Source: Funneliformis mosseae (taxonomy: Eukaryota > Glomeromycota > Glomeromycetes > Glomerales > Glomeraceae). From it: 49,893 nt of DNA. Under the pieces are notes generated by a model. It did no database searches. It had not been told where the DNA came from and worked only from the letters and a program-made list of their open reading frames with translations. Below, in pieces: positions 12,301-25,440 of this stretch. The position numbers and the translations under genes are program-made. Location of the stretch: contig CAJVPP010000091.1 of NCBI GenBank assembly GCA_910592005.1, positions 1-49,893 of the forward strand, given 5' to 3'. How positions within the stretch are numbered: position 1 is the stretch's first letter; every line of letters begins with the position of its first letter.

Positions 12301-15300
12301 AAAATTTTAACCGTTTGTAATGAAACAAATTTCCCGCCATCAGCTTCAGTCCAGAAAATTCTATGCTCACCAAGACATAGCTTTATAATAACTTTTAATC
12401 CGTAATCTTTATAAAATCCCATAGTTAATTTGTTCTTGATTGGCCAATAATGTTTTAAAGTGTTTGGCGTGAAATCTGTAATAAATTTCTTGCGTCTAGC
12501 TTCTTCAAGCTCTACAATACGTCCTATTAGGTTAGCATGCAAATCAGGCAAAACTTCATTTAGGATATATTGATTCCATTTCGCGTCAATACAATCAGCT
12601 TGCAAGAAATCTTTCTCGGACTGTAGAACATTACTTCTTGAACTAGATAAAGAAAAATTTCCATTTAAATGGACACCCAAATTGGTAACTATTGATAAAG
12701 ATAAGTATGAAAAGATTTCGCCTTCGAGATTGGGAGGATTTGGAAACTGCAATGCATAAATTAAAAATTTTTTTCATACATTAATAATCAAAATTACAAA
12801 TTGCAGAATACCGGTAAATAATAAATACTTTACCAATTCAGAAGATAGTTCTTTCAAAGATTTTTCATTAGACCTAGCGAGCAATAAAGCAACCCCACCT
12901 ATCGGCTTTATTAATGGAAATTGAATTTATTTAATGGGTTATTCAAGTACTATTTATATTTTGAAATAATTATAAAATTCTCTGATTACCTTGAGATGAT
13001 TTTCGTTCGAGAAATTTTCAAATTCTGAATTGATTTCTTCATGTCCTCCTGTACAAAGTGCCCATATTTCCAAAACATTCTCGTTTTCTGTTTCATCAAA
13101 TTTTTTAATATCTAACGCAATCTGATATATCTGAAATTCATCAGTTACTTTTTTACGAATCTCGCGATGATTATTACTTATCGTAATGTGCGCTTGCCAA
13201 ATTAGTTGAGGAGCTTGTTTTTGTTCATTCATACTATATAGATTAAATGATTCTATATTCCTTAAAAAGATCATCTCTTTATTACCCTGGACACTATCAA
13301 ATAATTGCAAAATTTCTTTTATTTCTATAATACGATTCGAAATTTCACTTTTTTCCGTTCTAAGTGGAAGTCTGAATAATGTTCCTTTGAATTCTTTTGA
13401 GAAATCGCAACCCTCTATCGCCTCGTAAGGATAACATTGATCTGGAAATCTCCTCTTAAATAGCTTTTCAATAAAGTTAATTCGAAAGCCCTTTCGTTTT
13501 ATGGGAGGGTACCCTATTGATGGAAGAAATTTTGCATGTGGATCTAGGAATACAATATGCTTTCCACTTACAAGGCTTGGTAAATCTGTAATATGAAAAG
13601 CACAATTGAATCCCAACCCAAACCTTCCAATTTTATTGTTATCTTGAGATTTTCCTCCAACTCCGAGTTTAATCAAAGCCTGAAAGTCATCCTCAGAAAA
13701 TACAGCATCGTTATATATCCATATTGCAGGACCTTGCCAACCATCCATTTCGTCTGACAATAAAGATTTTTTAGAAGCTTCGTGTTGAAACTTTGGTCTT
13801 TCGTCTACTATTACTGAAAACCGTGTGGCTTTAGCATCATCCGCATTCTACATTGTAGAAACCATTTAGAATAATCATTATTTGAAAGGATTGTAAACTA
13901 CTTTACTTACTTGAAGAAATTCTGCAAACAATCGACTCAATTGATAATCCTAATAACATTATAATAATTTAACAATTTTAAAAATTTACGGATAATGAAT
14001 AAACCATTAAAATCGAATGTTACCTTAATGATGTTTTTTATTCTGGTAGTTAATTTTTCACCTTGTTCATATGGCTCCCAATTAATATCTCCGTAATTTA
14101 TACCTAGTAATAAGATTAAAGTTGAAATTAGATAAATGTAAACATGATTTTAAAACACAACTATATACTGTATTTACCATAGATTTTTCCTGCTAAATGT
14201 TGAATTTCCAATTCTTTGGCGACGTCCTGGGTTATAAGGTCATGAGTAATTATATATTCACTCTTCTCTTTTTCGTCAATTCTATCTCCCATTTCATTAA
14301 AATAAATTTCATGCAAGTTCACAAGTTCATTATTGTTACTTGGAATTAATAATCCATCCAAGTTTTCCGGATTATTTCCCCCTCTCCTAGCACCTCTCTG
14401 TATTTTGGAAATTTGTTCAAGTATTTGAAATATTTGAAAGATATCGTCTTCTGATAATTTCTTGTTTATATTTTCTATACTTATATTCTTAATAATCAAT
14501 ATCAAGTCCTTGATTCCGACCTCTTCTCGAACTCCCATAGTTTTAAATAAAGTCATGAATTCACTTGTATATCCTATTGGAAGTTCAACGATTAAGAAAT
14601 TTTCAACTTGAAATTCTTTTTGAAGACGAAATACAACTTGATCAACCGAATAAAATGTCTTCCTATACAAAATCCACGGTTTGTTTTCCAAAAACGTCTT
14701 CATCTTATTGAAATCTTCCTTTGAATTCTTATTATTTGCTGGACAAATTTCATTCATATATTTGTAAATCGCGTAACAAATCTTTTCCAAATTCTTTGGT
14801 GGTTGCATTTTAGATACCCCATCGTAACATAATTCATACTGTTTTATAACTTTTTCAAAATCGGGATATGTATTCCATTTCAAATCTTTTAAAAATTTGT
14901 TGTTCTTAACCTCATATTCAAGTATTGGAGCAAATAGACAAACTAAATCTTTATCCTTTTGACAATAACAATCCTGAGGTTTCGAGAAGAATTTCTTTCC
15001 GGATTTATCAACCGTAGGGATCCATTCTTGTTTTAAAATTGTATTCAATAATGAGTTATTTAACTGATCCCAATTATTGTCAATATATTCGAAAAGTCTA
15101 AGTGCATTGTAATAAATTAAATCATCTTGAACGTTAGACTTTTTTCGTTCCACAATAGCATCAATTCGATTAATCACATCATTTGAAGAAAGGGATGTTT
15201 TCAATCCTAATAATCTCAAACCCGTTAGGAACTTTTTAGAAGACGAATATTTGCCAGCAGGAAAGACTCGTTCGTCTTCAAAAAACAGACAAGCCACAGC

Positions 15301-18300
15301 CTTTACTTCTGGATCAAATAATCCTGTTGGTTTTTCTAACTCTATTATAGCAGGCAATTGTTGATGCTGCGACATTTGACGTGTACCAACAGGTACAAAA
15401 GAAGTTTTTATAAGAGCAACTTTTAAATTTGCATCATCATGTAAGGATGGTAACATATCAAAAAGAATATCGATTACTGTGTCTAAGACTTCTCGCGGTT
15501 GTGACCCGAGATACGGTATTACATATTTTTGCCAATAAATCTGTGAAGTTAATCGTGGAATCTTAATAATATCTTCCAGTATATAACGTAAATTTTGTGA
15601 ACTTGTACTAAGAAATTCTCCTTTATTGCTTGGACAGATAATTTTACCATATGAATTTTCTTCGTTACGAGGAAGAAGATACCAATTGGTATTTCCAGGC
15701 GACAACGGAACTGGTGAAGTATGATCAACTTTGGTAAAAATCGGAAGATGCTTAATAACTTTAACAAGATTCTGCACCAGGTCCTTCTTATTAACAAATC
15801 GTAAATTATTTGATAAATATTCAACGAGCGCCGATACATCGTCAACGTGTAACGTGTGATTTACATTTTCTGGAAATGAATTATCGACTTTGAGAGAATT
15901 TAGAACCGATATAATATTGTTAGGCTTCATAATATATGGAGATAACCTAATAAAGTTAATAAATAAAAACAATAAGTAGAAATGGTATTTAGTTTGTTTA
16001 AATTTAAATCATAATGCAAGGTAGTTTAAATTCAGTAGTATTTACTTATTCCATTCGGCAATTTCTTCAAATTCATCTTCAATGAAAACGGTACCAAACT
16101 TTTCAAAATTAAAAGTTAAAGTCGTTCGAGCGGAAAAAATCTTTTTAGGAGTACATAACTTTCTGAGAAAAGAGCGACTTGTTGGAATCAAATGAACGTT
16201 CTCAAATCTTCTCAAATCCCAATTTCTATTTCTCAGGTTATTCCATAATTTATAAATCCATTCACGATGATTTGACATTGGTATCTCTTCAGAATTTGCA
16301 TTTTCCGCAAAATTCAACGATGTTTTAATCATATTGGCAACGACATTTTCATCCAAGACCTTAATATTGAGTTTCCATCCAGCCTCTGCATACCTGTACA
16401 AACTCATATACAATTCGTAACCAATCGATTTATCAATAAATTTGTTCAATTGATTTTCGAAAAGGTTAAGTTCATCATCCTCATGGTCTCTATTGGGAAC
16501 AATATATACACAAGAATCGTCGAATTGCAAAGTACCAAACGTACCATCCGCGAGCGGAATCATTTTAAAACCTTCCAAATCTTCAAAATTTTTGTCCTTT
16601 AATACATACTCAAATAATAGTAAAACGTCGCTTCTTGACAACTTATCCTGCCATCTATCACGATTATGTTTTAAATAATTACGAATAATGGTGGGAGAAA
16701 AAAATTTAAGCGAGTATTTATGCTTAGAATTTTTCAAGGCTTCAATTATGAGAGGAGATGCTGACATAACAGGGAATCCAATATTTCTAATTATTTCAGT
16801 CAAAGAATTATATGATTTCTCATCTTCCAAATATCCATTAGAAATTGATAACCAATAAAATTGGGATCCTTTGAATGAGGAAGCATCATATGAATTTGCT
16901 AAAACTTCAGGTAATGTTCCAATGGAAGGAGGTCCTTTGAACACATGATCATCAACACCAAGATTTTCTATGACATTTTGCAATAGATCCTTGCAAAAAG
17001 TATACGTGACACTTGATGTGCCTCTTTTAATTATTGGCCAGAATTTAGATATATCTTCAGACTGAATATTAGGAACGTTAAGAAAAATCTCGCAAAGAAA
17101 TTTTACCCAAGCTTTGGGTAATACCTTTTCAAATAAATATTGATTCCATGACACTTTCGTGCTTGCTAATGCACCAACCGCCTATATTTCCATAATAGTG
17201 TTTTTAGTTTTTACGTTTATGAAAATAATATGATAAAAAAGATTTAATTACCAAATCTTCATTCTCCGCAACCGACCATAAAGAACGTCGACTAGTATTA
17301 ACCTATTAGAAAAAGTAAAAGAAAAAAATAAGATAAAATAAATTTAGTATTAGAAATCATAGTGATCATGTAACCATATCAAAACCTTACCGCGAAATAT
17401 CCATGCACGGAAACAGGAAAAGGCATAGGGATGGGAAGGGGTAAAAAGCAAAATAATTTTCCCTCATCTTTTAAATCGTTAAAAGGAATGGCTAAGCCAA
17501 CGTTAGGGATAAACTTGTGATCCCTTATATTTTTTTTAAAGTTTTCCTGAAAATATCCTTCCGTTTCGAGTAAATCATCAAGGTAATTCAAAATTAACCA
17601 TGAACTATGCTTTTTAGGATCAGTTTTTTTTTGACGGCAGAATGATGCAACGTAAGATGCAACTAATTGATTTTTGCTTTTAAGTTTACCCAATCTTAAT
17701 TCGTCCATCATTGGTCCAATCTTCTCCGCAATCAGACAACGTTGTTTTCGAATCTTGTCAGCATTTTCCAGTTGAATGGTATATAGCAATTCAAGTTCAG
17801 AGGCGCCCTTTTTTAATTCGTAAAAAGAAATACGTTCAATATATTTTAAAAATAGTAAGCAATTAATGCTTTCATGTTCGTAAAATTTATGAAACATATC
17901 CAAGATTTCTTCAGGTTGATAAATTTTGTCAGAAATTTCCGAATCCGCAGAATCCTCTTTAGTACGGAGAGGATAACGAAATATGGTGCCGTCAAATGGT
18001 TTATCACATGGGATATTAAAAGGGGCAAATTGATCAGGATATTTGTCTGACAATTTATTTGCGATAAATTCGAATTTGATGCCACCATTAAAACACCATT
18101 TATGTGGATCAAGAATAATGTATTTATCACCAGTGATGAAAGAAGGGGAATCAGTAATATGATAAATTGAATTGAAACCGACACCCATCACTAAATAAAA
18201 AAATAAAAAAAAAATTAATACTGCGCGAAATATAATAAACGGAAGAAAAAAAATTTTTTTACCTCCAATTTTATCATATTGATCGCGTTTTTCACTATCG

Positions 18301-18620
18301 GCCAATTTCAACAAAGATTGAAAATCCCTATCTCCAAAGGTAGTGGTATTTTTTGCCAACAATGCTGGACCTTGATGTCTATCAAGTTTCAAATTTGGTC
18401 GTTGATAATTTTTAAAGGTAGCTTTAAACAAGCTGTTCGATGGATAAGTATTATGATCCAAAATGAAGGTTTGCTCAGTGCTCCCGGCATCATCAGAATT
18501 CTGAAGAATTTCACGAATAACTTGTGAACCATCAGGATATTCTTCCTCAAGAATTTTACGTAAACGGTGAGTATAAGGTTCATAAGGACTAAAATCCGTT
18601 CCAATATCAATATCTTGCAT
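9345..18620 (-). CDS. Sacsin-like protein with two Hsp90-type ATPase repeats and a C-terminal BTB domain
   Basis: Twelve exons join in phase: 18620-18263, 18190-17391, 17302-17252, 17181-16046, 15946-14178, 14103-14024, 13949-13911, 13847-12990, 12905-12834, 12746-11336, 11259-9850, 9763-9345, giving about 2800 residues. Repeat 1 (residues ~1-1370) has the sacsin N-box REILQNSDDA (36-45) and KIGVMGVGFNSIYHITD (~117-133). Repeat 2 (from ~1372) has NADDA (1412), GPAIWIYNDAVF (D1458) and KIGRFGLGFNCAFHITD (~1483). Each ATPase module is followed by the long helical sacsin-repeat region. Residues ~2641-2745 form a BTB/POZ domain (DVIFIV, RYVLSAASPHFKRMF, LRWLYG). In animals sacsin is a cytosolic co-chaperone-like protein and BTB domains often recruit Cullin-3; a joint role here is inference. 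The start at 18620 is preferred over an in-frame ATG 57 nt upstream, because sacsin homology begins immediately after it. Confidence 0.85.
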
Positions 18621-19164
18621 CTTTGCGTTAAAAATTATCAATATCAAAGAAACTTTTGAATTTGATATTAAGTTCAACAGCGGACTTTGAGGAAAAGAAC
18701 AACTGAATGAATTTAAAAGTCAAAATTTATGTATGAGGCTTAATGTTTGAAAACAAGGTACAAAATTAGTGATGTTCAAAACACATCACATTACGGATAT
18801 AAATAACTTCGTTATTACACAGTGTGACACAGCACAGATCAGTTTACTGACAAAAGCTTAATTCGGCCAGATGATCCAATGATCAAAAATGTAACCAACG
18901 AACAATGACAAATTTGTATTATTATAAATGATAACACAGGAAATAAGAATTTCTCATGTACAGGGAAATTTATTTTTTTGTTGAATATTAACCACTGACG
19001 CTGTCGTGGTTTTTATGTATTAAAATAAAAATTTACACAAATTATTTAACGAAAAGTTCAACGCAATTATCATTTTCTCAAAAAAAATAAATAAAAAAAA
19101 AAATAAAAAAAAAAAATTAAATAAATAAAATAAAACCAGAAATTTAAGATCTATAATAAGGGGA
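18621..19164. other. Intergenic: upstream of the sacsin-BTB gene
   Basis: This 544-bp interval holds the presumptive 5' flank of the minus-strand sacsin-BTB gene and the 3' flank of the next minus-strand gene. An A-rich run at 19080-19125 is the only conspicuous sequence. No coding exon, tRNA or clear regulatory motif was found. Confidence 0.4.
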
Positions 19165-19851
19165 TTACTTCATGTAGGATTTAGCAGAAGAGATTAAAGA
19201 ACCAGTCCCGATAATTAAACGTCCAACAACTAGCTTACGAATGAGATTTTCATAAAACCAATTGACTAAAGGAACACTTTGAATAAGTCCTTCAAGGGTC
19301 CAATTATCTTCTTGTCTATAAATGTAGAGCAATTTATCTGATTCTTGACGAAACCTAAGTGTCGTTATAGCAGGTACGGCAAAATGGATTAAGGGAAATA
19401 TACTTGGACGTAAATGTTGCTTAACGGAAATCACGGCTGTGACTCCACTACAAATGTAAGTTATTTTTAATCGAAGCCCAAATTTCAACGTTTTGTGAAA
19501 AAGATATATTATATAAACAATTAAAGGCAAACATACTCAAAAACTACATCCTCTTTAATTTTAAATTCAGGTTCTTGTTGATTGAAAGTAGTCCAAACAC
19601 GAAAAACCTTACGGATATTATGGGTCCCATCAACGGTCAAGAATGGATGGGATAAAACTGCGTCATCAGTGAAATAATGATCTAATACTCTTTTATGTGC
19701 TGCTTCATCATAAGAAAAAAGATCCCTAACAATTTCTAAGATCATTTTATTATCACAAAAGAATTAATTATCGATCAATTCGTTCAATTCGCTTTGTCAA
19801 TCTATAAAAATATTTACCAAGTATGATTTGATCACTGTAGTTAGGATCCAT
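19165..19851 (-). CDS. SigF-like NTF2-like domain protein
   Basis: Three exons (19851-19818, 19735-19537, 19447-19165) join in phase to 171 residues, starting MDPNYSDQIILEIVRDL. The order of features matches the fungal SigF-like NTF2-like family: an N-terminal helix, then a Tyr/Phe-Thr-Asp-Asp-Ala segment followed by SHPF, a strand with VVFDGVTAVISVKQHLRPS, a central RFRQESDKLLYIYRQED stretch and a hydrophobic C-terminal helix (VNWFYENLIRKLVVGRLIIG). NTF2-like folds form cone-shaped pockets for small molecules or dimer partners; no enzyme activity can be assigned. The first exon is only 34 nt and contributes the start and the conserved first helix. Expression context is unclear. Confidence 0.75.
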
Positions 19852-20259
19852 GTTGTTAAAAAAAAAAAATTTAATACTTTGGTTAAAATAAAAAAAGGGG
19901 AGAGAAAAAAAAATATATTTCAGGAATAGGTTTTTATATATAAAAAAAAAAAAAAAAAAAATTAATTTAGCAAAATTTTTGGTATATTAAATTTTAGCTT
20001 TTCACATGTTTATCCCATGATTTTCAGAATCATGCATCGACGATCGTGAATAGGAATTAGACATATATTTTCTCTTTGAGGATATTTTTTTCCCCTAAAG
20101 TCCTCCATTTGGACGTAAATGATTGGTTCCCAAGAAATTTAGGTTTACGTAATGCAACATGTGACTTGATTATTAGAATTAACTTGACCGACTCAAATAT
20201 TTAAATTAAAATTAAAAAACATTATGTAATAAAATGCGTGATAAAAGAACACTATTTCT

Positions 20260-21527
20260 TTAAGCCTTTCTTTTCGTGATGTGAACATTTAATTCAGAAC
20301 AATGATTCACAGAAGAATTCTTCCAAGGTAAGTGAATGTTTCTCGATCGTAAAATTGGTGGACCTAATAAACCATCAATTTCTTCAATAAAACCGTTGTT
20401 TATATTGAGGATGTTTACTCAGGTTATAAATTATAAAACATAAACTATTGCCCGATGTATCAATTCCACAGACAATACTTCAAAATTGTTATACGTCAGT
20501 TAATGGAACGTAGATTAGAGTTTAAAGTTCTGTCCCCCTCCTTTATCTCATTTCTGGCCTCTCTTACAAGCTTTAAGATTTCATTCTTCGTCCAATCAAT
20601 TTTCTTTTTCGATAAAACATAAATGGATTCCTTAAATTTGGTATGAAATAAAAAAAGTGAAATGCATGTAGCAAATTTCTTATCACGTCAATGAATCAAT
20701 TTTATTTTTGGATTGATGGTACCATCAACCTCTGTGTCAAATCCATTAAAAACGATACCATTTTGATGTAAAACCAAGCTCATCAAATCCTTCGTTAACG
20801 GATCTAATTTTAAATGATGATTTTGTAGATGATGCCGTATCTATGAATATTTCCAATTAATGTATTGCTTTTTGTAAAGTATTTGTAATAGTAATATGAT
20901 ACATAAGAAATGATAATTAGTGTGAAAACTGTAACCACCGTATCCAACGATAACAGCGACATTTTTACGAATTTTGACGTCACAAAGAGGAAATAAATTT
21001 TCGGATTGGTAAGACCGATTTAGGATGTTTAAATTTCATTGAAATATAGATGGAAATAAGAATTTATTTAATTCGTGTAACATTGAAGATAAATTTGTTT
21101 TATGGTTATTTGACACGGGTAATGTGTGTAACTAACTATTTTCTTTCTCGATGATCCAATATTCAACCAATTTCCCATTTCGTCAGTTATTTTTAATTTA
21201 AAAATAAGGTTATGTTTGTAAGGACAAGAGGGTTCCCCAGCCCAGGTCAAATGATCTTGGGAAAATGTAGATGATGCATATGTGATGTCATATCGACGAT
21301 ATTTCTAAATTTCAAAATCTTTTTTATAAATTGAACATATTTAAGCTCAAATTCTTTCATCGATTTTTGACCCCGTCCAAAAACATTGTGATAACTGCGG
21401 CACAATTCATATCAAGAATTCCATCAAAAATTATTAATAAAATCAACTAATTTGTGAAAGGAGTATCGTTTCTAAAATTTTTATCTAAGTATGGTAAATT
21501 CCACGTTAAAGCAATTTTCAAATCCAT
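20260..21527 (-). CDS. Unidentified multi-exon gene or recent pseudogene
   Basis: Several separate minus-strand stretches read as clear protein: around 21527-21372 (FDGILDMNCAAVITMFLDG), 21305-21120 (HLTWAGEPSCPYKHNLIFKL, GNWLNIGSSRKK), 21030-20925 (FPLCDVKIRKNVAVIVGYGG), 20843-20730 (LDPLTKDLMSLVLHQNG, FNGFDTE), 20632-20515 (VLSKKKIDWTKNEILKLVRE) and 20430-20260 (EEIDGLLGPPILRSRNIHLP, ending ITKRKA stop). The last exon is convincing. Splice sites fit between some pieces (for example an acceptor ATTTAAG before ESIYVLS), but I could not join all of them. One in-frame TAG lies between the two halves of the first piece. I do not recognise the family. The presumed start lies only 93 bp from the divergent antiporter gene, so a shared promoter is possible. 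Confidence 0.4.
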
Positions 21528-21619
21528 AAGAAAAAAATAAAACCTCATCATCTCGACATATATATAATATAATAAAGGTTTCCCATTTTTGAACTTGATC
21601 ACGTGTCAATCTAAAAAGA

Positions 21620-24600
21620 ATGGGTGAAGGTGGCATTTTATCGGGTGAAATACCCACAGCGTATAATCCCGAAAATCCTATTCCCCTTTTTGTTCTTCAG
21701 GTAATATAAGTGTTATTCATGTTTTTAAATTCATTCAATCAAATATCTTTATATTGTTTTAATTACAGGTCATATTGATAATTACTTTAACACGTCTTCT
21801 TAACGTGGCATTATCTCATTTCCGTCAACCTCGTGTTATTTCTGAAGTCATTGGTGGGATTATTCTCGGTCCTTCAGTATTCGGTCAAATTCCTGGTTAT
21901 ATGGATACTATTTTCCCCGAAGAATCTAGATCTATGCTTCATCTAGCGGCAACGTTTGGTTTGGTTTTCTTCCTATTTCTCATTGGAGTTGAGATGAACC
22001 CAAGATCGATAATTAACAATGCAAGAGCCGCCATCAGTATTTCGTTTGGTGGTATTATCACATGTTTCGCGTTGGGATCTGCTGTAGGTTTCGGATTATA
22101 TTCTCAATTCACTGATAAAACTGCAAAATTTTCAAGTTTTATATTATTTATTGGCGTAGCAATGTCAATCACTGTAAGATTTTTTTTTTTTTTTTACATT
22201 GAAATCTTTTTATTTTGGAAAGAAAGATAAAAAATTCCTAATGTTTCTTTCTTTATTTAGGCTTTTCCCGTCCTTGCTCGTATTTTATCAGAACTCCAAT
22301 TAATTCGTACTCCTGTAGGAATCGCTGCATTAACCGCTAGCGTTAATGACGATGTGGTCTCGTGGATTCTATTAGCATTAGTCATTTCTTTGATTCATTC
22401 GACAGATAACCTTTCGGCTCTCTATGTTTTTTTGCTTTGCATTGCCTGGATTTTGGTGATTGTCTTTATTGTTCGTCCAATCTTACTCAAAATTATTGTT
22501 AAAACTGGTAGCAATGATAATGGTCCTACCCTTATCATGATGGCTATTACATTAGGCTCTGTACTCGCATCCGCTTTCGTGACTAGTGTTATTGGAGTTC
22601 ATGCAATCTTTGGTGGCTTCATCATGGGTGTTATCATTCCACATGAAGGCGGATTCGCTGTTAGAATCACGGAAAAAATTGAGGATTTGATCAACGTCTT
22701 ATTTTTACCTATCGTAAGATTACACTCATTTATGTTTTTTTTAAAAGGTTCACTGGCAAATATCAACTAATTATTATTTTATTTTATTTTTAAAAAAAAA
22801 ATTGTTTGAAATAGTATTTTACTCTTTCAGGGTTAAAAACCAATTTGAGTTTATTAAATGATGGAAGAGTGTGGCTTTGGGTTATTATAGTTATCACATG
22901 TGCAATGATGGGAAAGATTTTTGGAGCCGGTCTCATGGCAAGATTTAACGGGTTTCAATGGAGAGAAGCTTTGACGATTGGAGTTTTAATGAGTTGCAAA
23001 GGGTAAGCAGACAGATGTTCGTCTTTAAATTTATTTAACCAACCGTCTAACTTTGCTTTGCTTACGTTCTCGACAATTTGCAAATAGAAAAGTTTCAATT
23101 TTAGATGTAAAACTCTTTAACATATTTTTATAATAAAAAGTCTTGTAGAATTGATCGTGCTTAACATCGGATATGATGCGGGGATTATTGATGATAGGAT
23201 TTTCGTTATTATGGTTACAATGTAGGCGAAGTCTTTTTTAATTTTTAGTAGTTGACGTTATAACTCTAAAATCATGTATAAACTTTTTTTTTGATTCTTA
23301 CTTAACAGGGCTATCTTTACAACATTCACAACATCTCCATTGGCGACTTGGATTTATTCAAGCGAATATCAAAAAAAGATGGAGATGAAGAGGACCGAGC
23401 AAGAACCATCAGTTGAAAAAAGACTTCCCAAAGTTTCTGGAGAGACTTTATTCGACAAACACAGAAATTTATTGGTAGTGCTGAACCAGGCTGAATGGTT
23501 ACCAGCCATGATGACCTTGATACAATTGTTGCAACCAACTAAATCAACTGTTAGAACAACAAATAATAGAGAAGATGAAGAGCAGGAAATTGGTACATCC
23601 ACCACACCACAAATCAATTCACCAACCGTAGTAGATCAAAGTCGTAATCAACCATTTATCGTCCATGCGTTGAGAATTATTGAACTCACACAACGTCTTT
23701 CAACCGTGATGAAATTCAATGAAACCGAAGAAACAATGTTGCACGATCCGATTATGAACATATTCCGTATGTTCGGTTATTTGAATTTTGTTTATATCAA
23801 GGCCAATCTATCGGTTGTTCCTATTCAAAACTTTGCGCAAGAAGTTGCTGAAAATATTAAAGAAACAGGATCCGATATGGTTATCATACCGTGGAATGGT
23901 GCGGGTACTATTATTGATGATCCCGCCAATTCCATTGAAGAAAGAATTGAGTATTCGGAAAAGAAAGATACAAGTCCACAAGTTGCTCAATTTGCTCAAG
24001 GAGTTTTCGATGATGTCAATGTGACAGTCGGCTTTTTAATTGATAGAGGACTTGGAGTAGACATCCCAAAGGCAGATCATATGCTTTCAAATGGGACATC
24101 TATACATATTTATCTTCCCTTCTTTGGAGGAGTTGATGATAGAGAAGCTTTATCTTTTGTTGTTAGATTATTAAATCATCCGCATGTTACAGCCACTGTA
24201 GAGCGAATAATGAAATCAAGCGAACCTACAGATAATGATACGACGTTAAAGAGGACAGATTTACTAGTGAACAAGTTTAATGTTTATGATGATGTCGAAA
24301 GCGATGTACAACGACCACCCCTTGCGCATCAAATTTCAACAGCTTCAAATTATATTCTTAATTCGAACTTTGACCGGCAAATATCTGATGAAACTGATGA
24401 CTCGTTACTGTCAGAATTATTCAAAGTAGGAACTGGCTTATTAATAAACAATTCCAAGATTAGTTATCGAGAAATGTCTTCCGGGACACCTCTACAAACA
24501 GCAATTGAACATGGCAAGGGGATGGTTACAAAGAAAGATTTGGTAGTTGTAGGTCGTGGACGTCGCGACGCGATTATAAATCACCGAAAAGAATTTATTG

Positions 24601-24734
24601 AATTGTTGAAGAATTTGGGGTTGAGTTATGGAAATAACACAAGGAAATGTTTAGGTGATATAGCTGAAGCTTTTCTCGTTAGTCAAATTTCATCTAGCGT
24701 ACTTGTTATACAAGGAAGCACTAAAGATATATAA
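21620..24734 (+). CDS. KHA1: Kha1-like K+/H+ antiporter (CPA2 family)
   Basis: Six exons (21620-21700, 21769-22173, 22261-22713, 22815-23002, 23141-23221, 23309-24734) join in phase to 877 residues, close to the 873 of yeast Kha1. The N-terminal ~430 residues are a CPA2 sodium/proton-exchanger membrane domain, with RQPRVISEVIGGIILGPSVF, the FLIGVEMN loop, ASVNDDVVSWILLAL (the buried Asp pair of CPA2 exchangers), FVTSVIGVHAIFGGFIMG and PIYFTLSGLKTNLS. The remaining half is a hydrophilic cytosolic domain with weak USP-like folds. Yeast Kha1 sits in Golgi/endosomal membranes and exchanges K+ for H+; that location here is inference. The acceptor for exon 4 (GAAATAG|TAT) was chosen because it restores the conserved YFTLSGL. 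Start ATG and MGEGGILSG match the family N-terminus. Confidence 0.92.
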
Positions 24735-25440
24735 CATTGAGGAACTTTACCCCCTCGGAAAAAAAGGTTATGAAAAAATTTTTTCTGTATTTAAAATTTT
24801 ATCATTTCTTTTCTCATAGCATTAGTTAGCATTGGTATTATTTATTTTTCCATCCAAACAATTTCCATCCAAACAATAAAATTATAATTATAGCAGATTT
24901 TCGCTGATTTCATAATTGCTGGGTCACAGACAAAATAAAAATTTAACCATTGCTTTAGCAATATAGCTTCAACTATTAAACCATAAACGAACTAGAATAA
25001 TAATTGTAATTGTCTCAATTTTTTAACATTTATATTTACGTTGAAAGTCATGCGAGAAAATGGACCATACAAAAAAAAATGAGTGCTAAATCTGATTAAA
25101 TTCTAATATCATTGAGTCCGGAGGACTCTATATATTACAAGAAATGTCCGTAATTATTCAGCTCACGTGATTGTAACATATTTCGTATAGATATTTGTAA
25201 CACTTTTAAATTTTAGATATTTATCACGCTTTTTTTTGATTTATAATCGAAGGGAAAAAGAAAAAAAAAAAAAAAAAATATAAATATTCGTCTCATTTAA
25301 ATACATTAAATTGGAAACAAATATTCTAGAACATACCTTTTATAATGTTAAAGTTTAAAGCATATAAAAAAAATACAAATTGTAAAGTGAAAACAACGCT
25401 TTTTTGGACTGGGTTTTTTTTTTTATTTTTATTTACGTTG
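24735..25440. other. Intergenic stretch downstream of the antiporter gene
   Basis: No gene could be supported. It contains a short hairpin, GAGTCCGGAGGACTC, near 25115, and A/T runs around 25260. The part next to 24734 is the presumed 3' flank of the antiporter gene. Confidence 0.4.

Noticed and set aside
18279..18610. Open frames overlapping the first exons of the sacsin-BTB gene
   Set aside because: They are other-frame shadows of conserved sacsin coding sequence.
22714..22830. Acceptor CTTTCAG at 22830 for exon 4 of the antiporter
   Set aside because: It leaves the frame wrong and removes the conserved YFTLS; the earlier acceptor at 22814 restores both.
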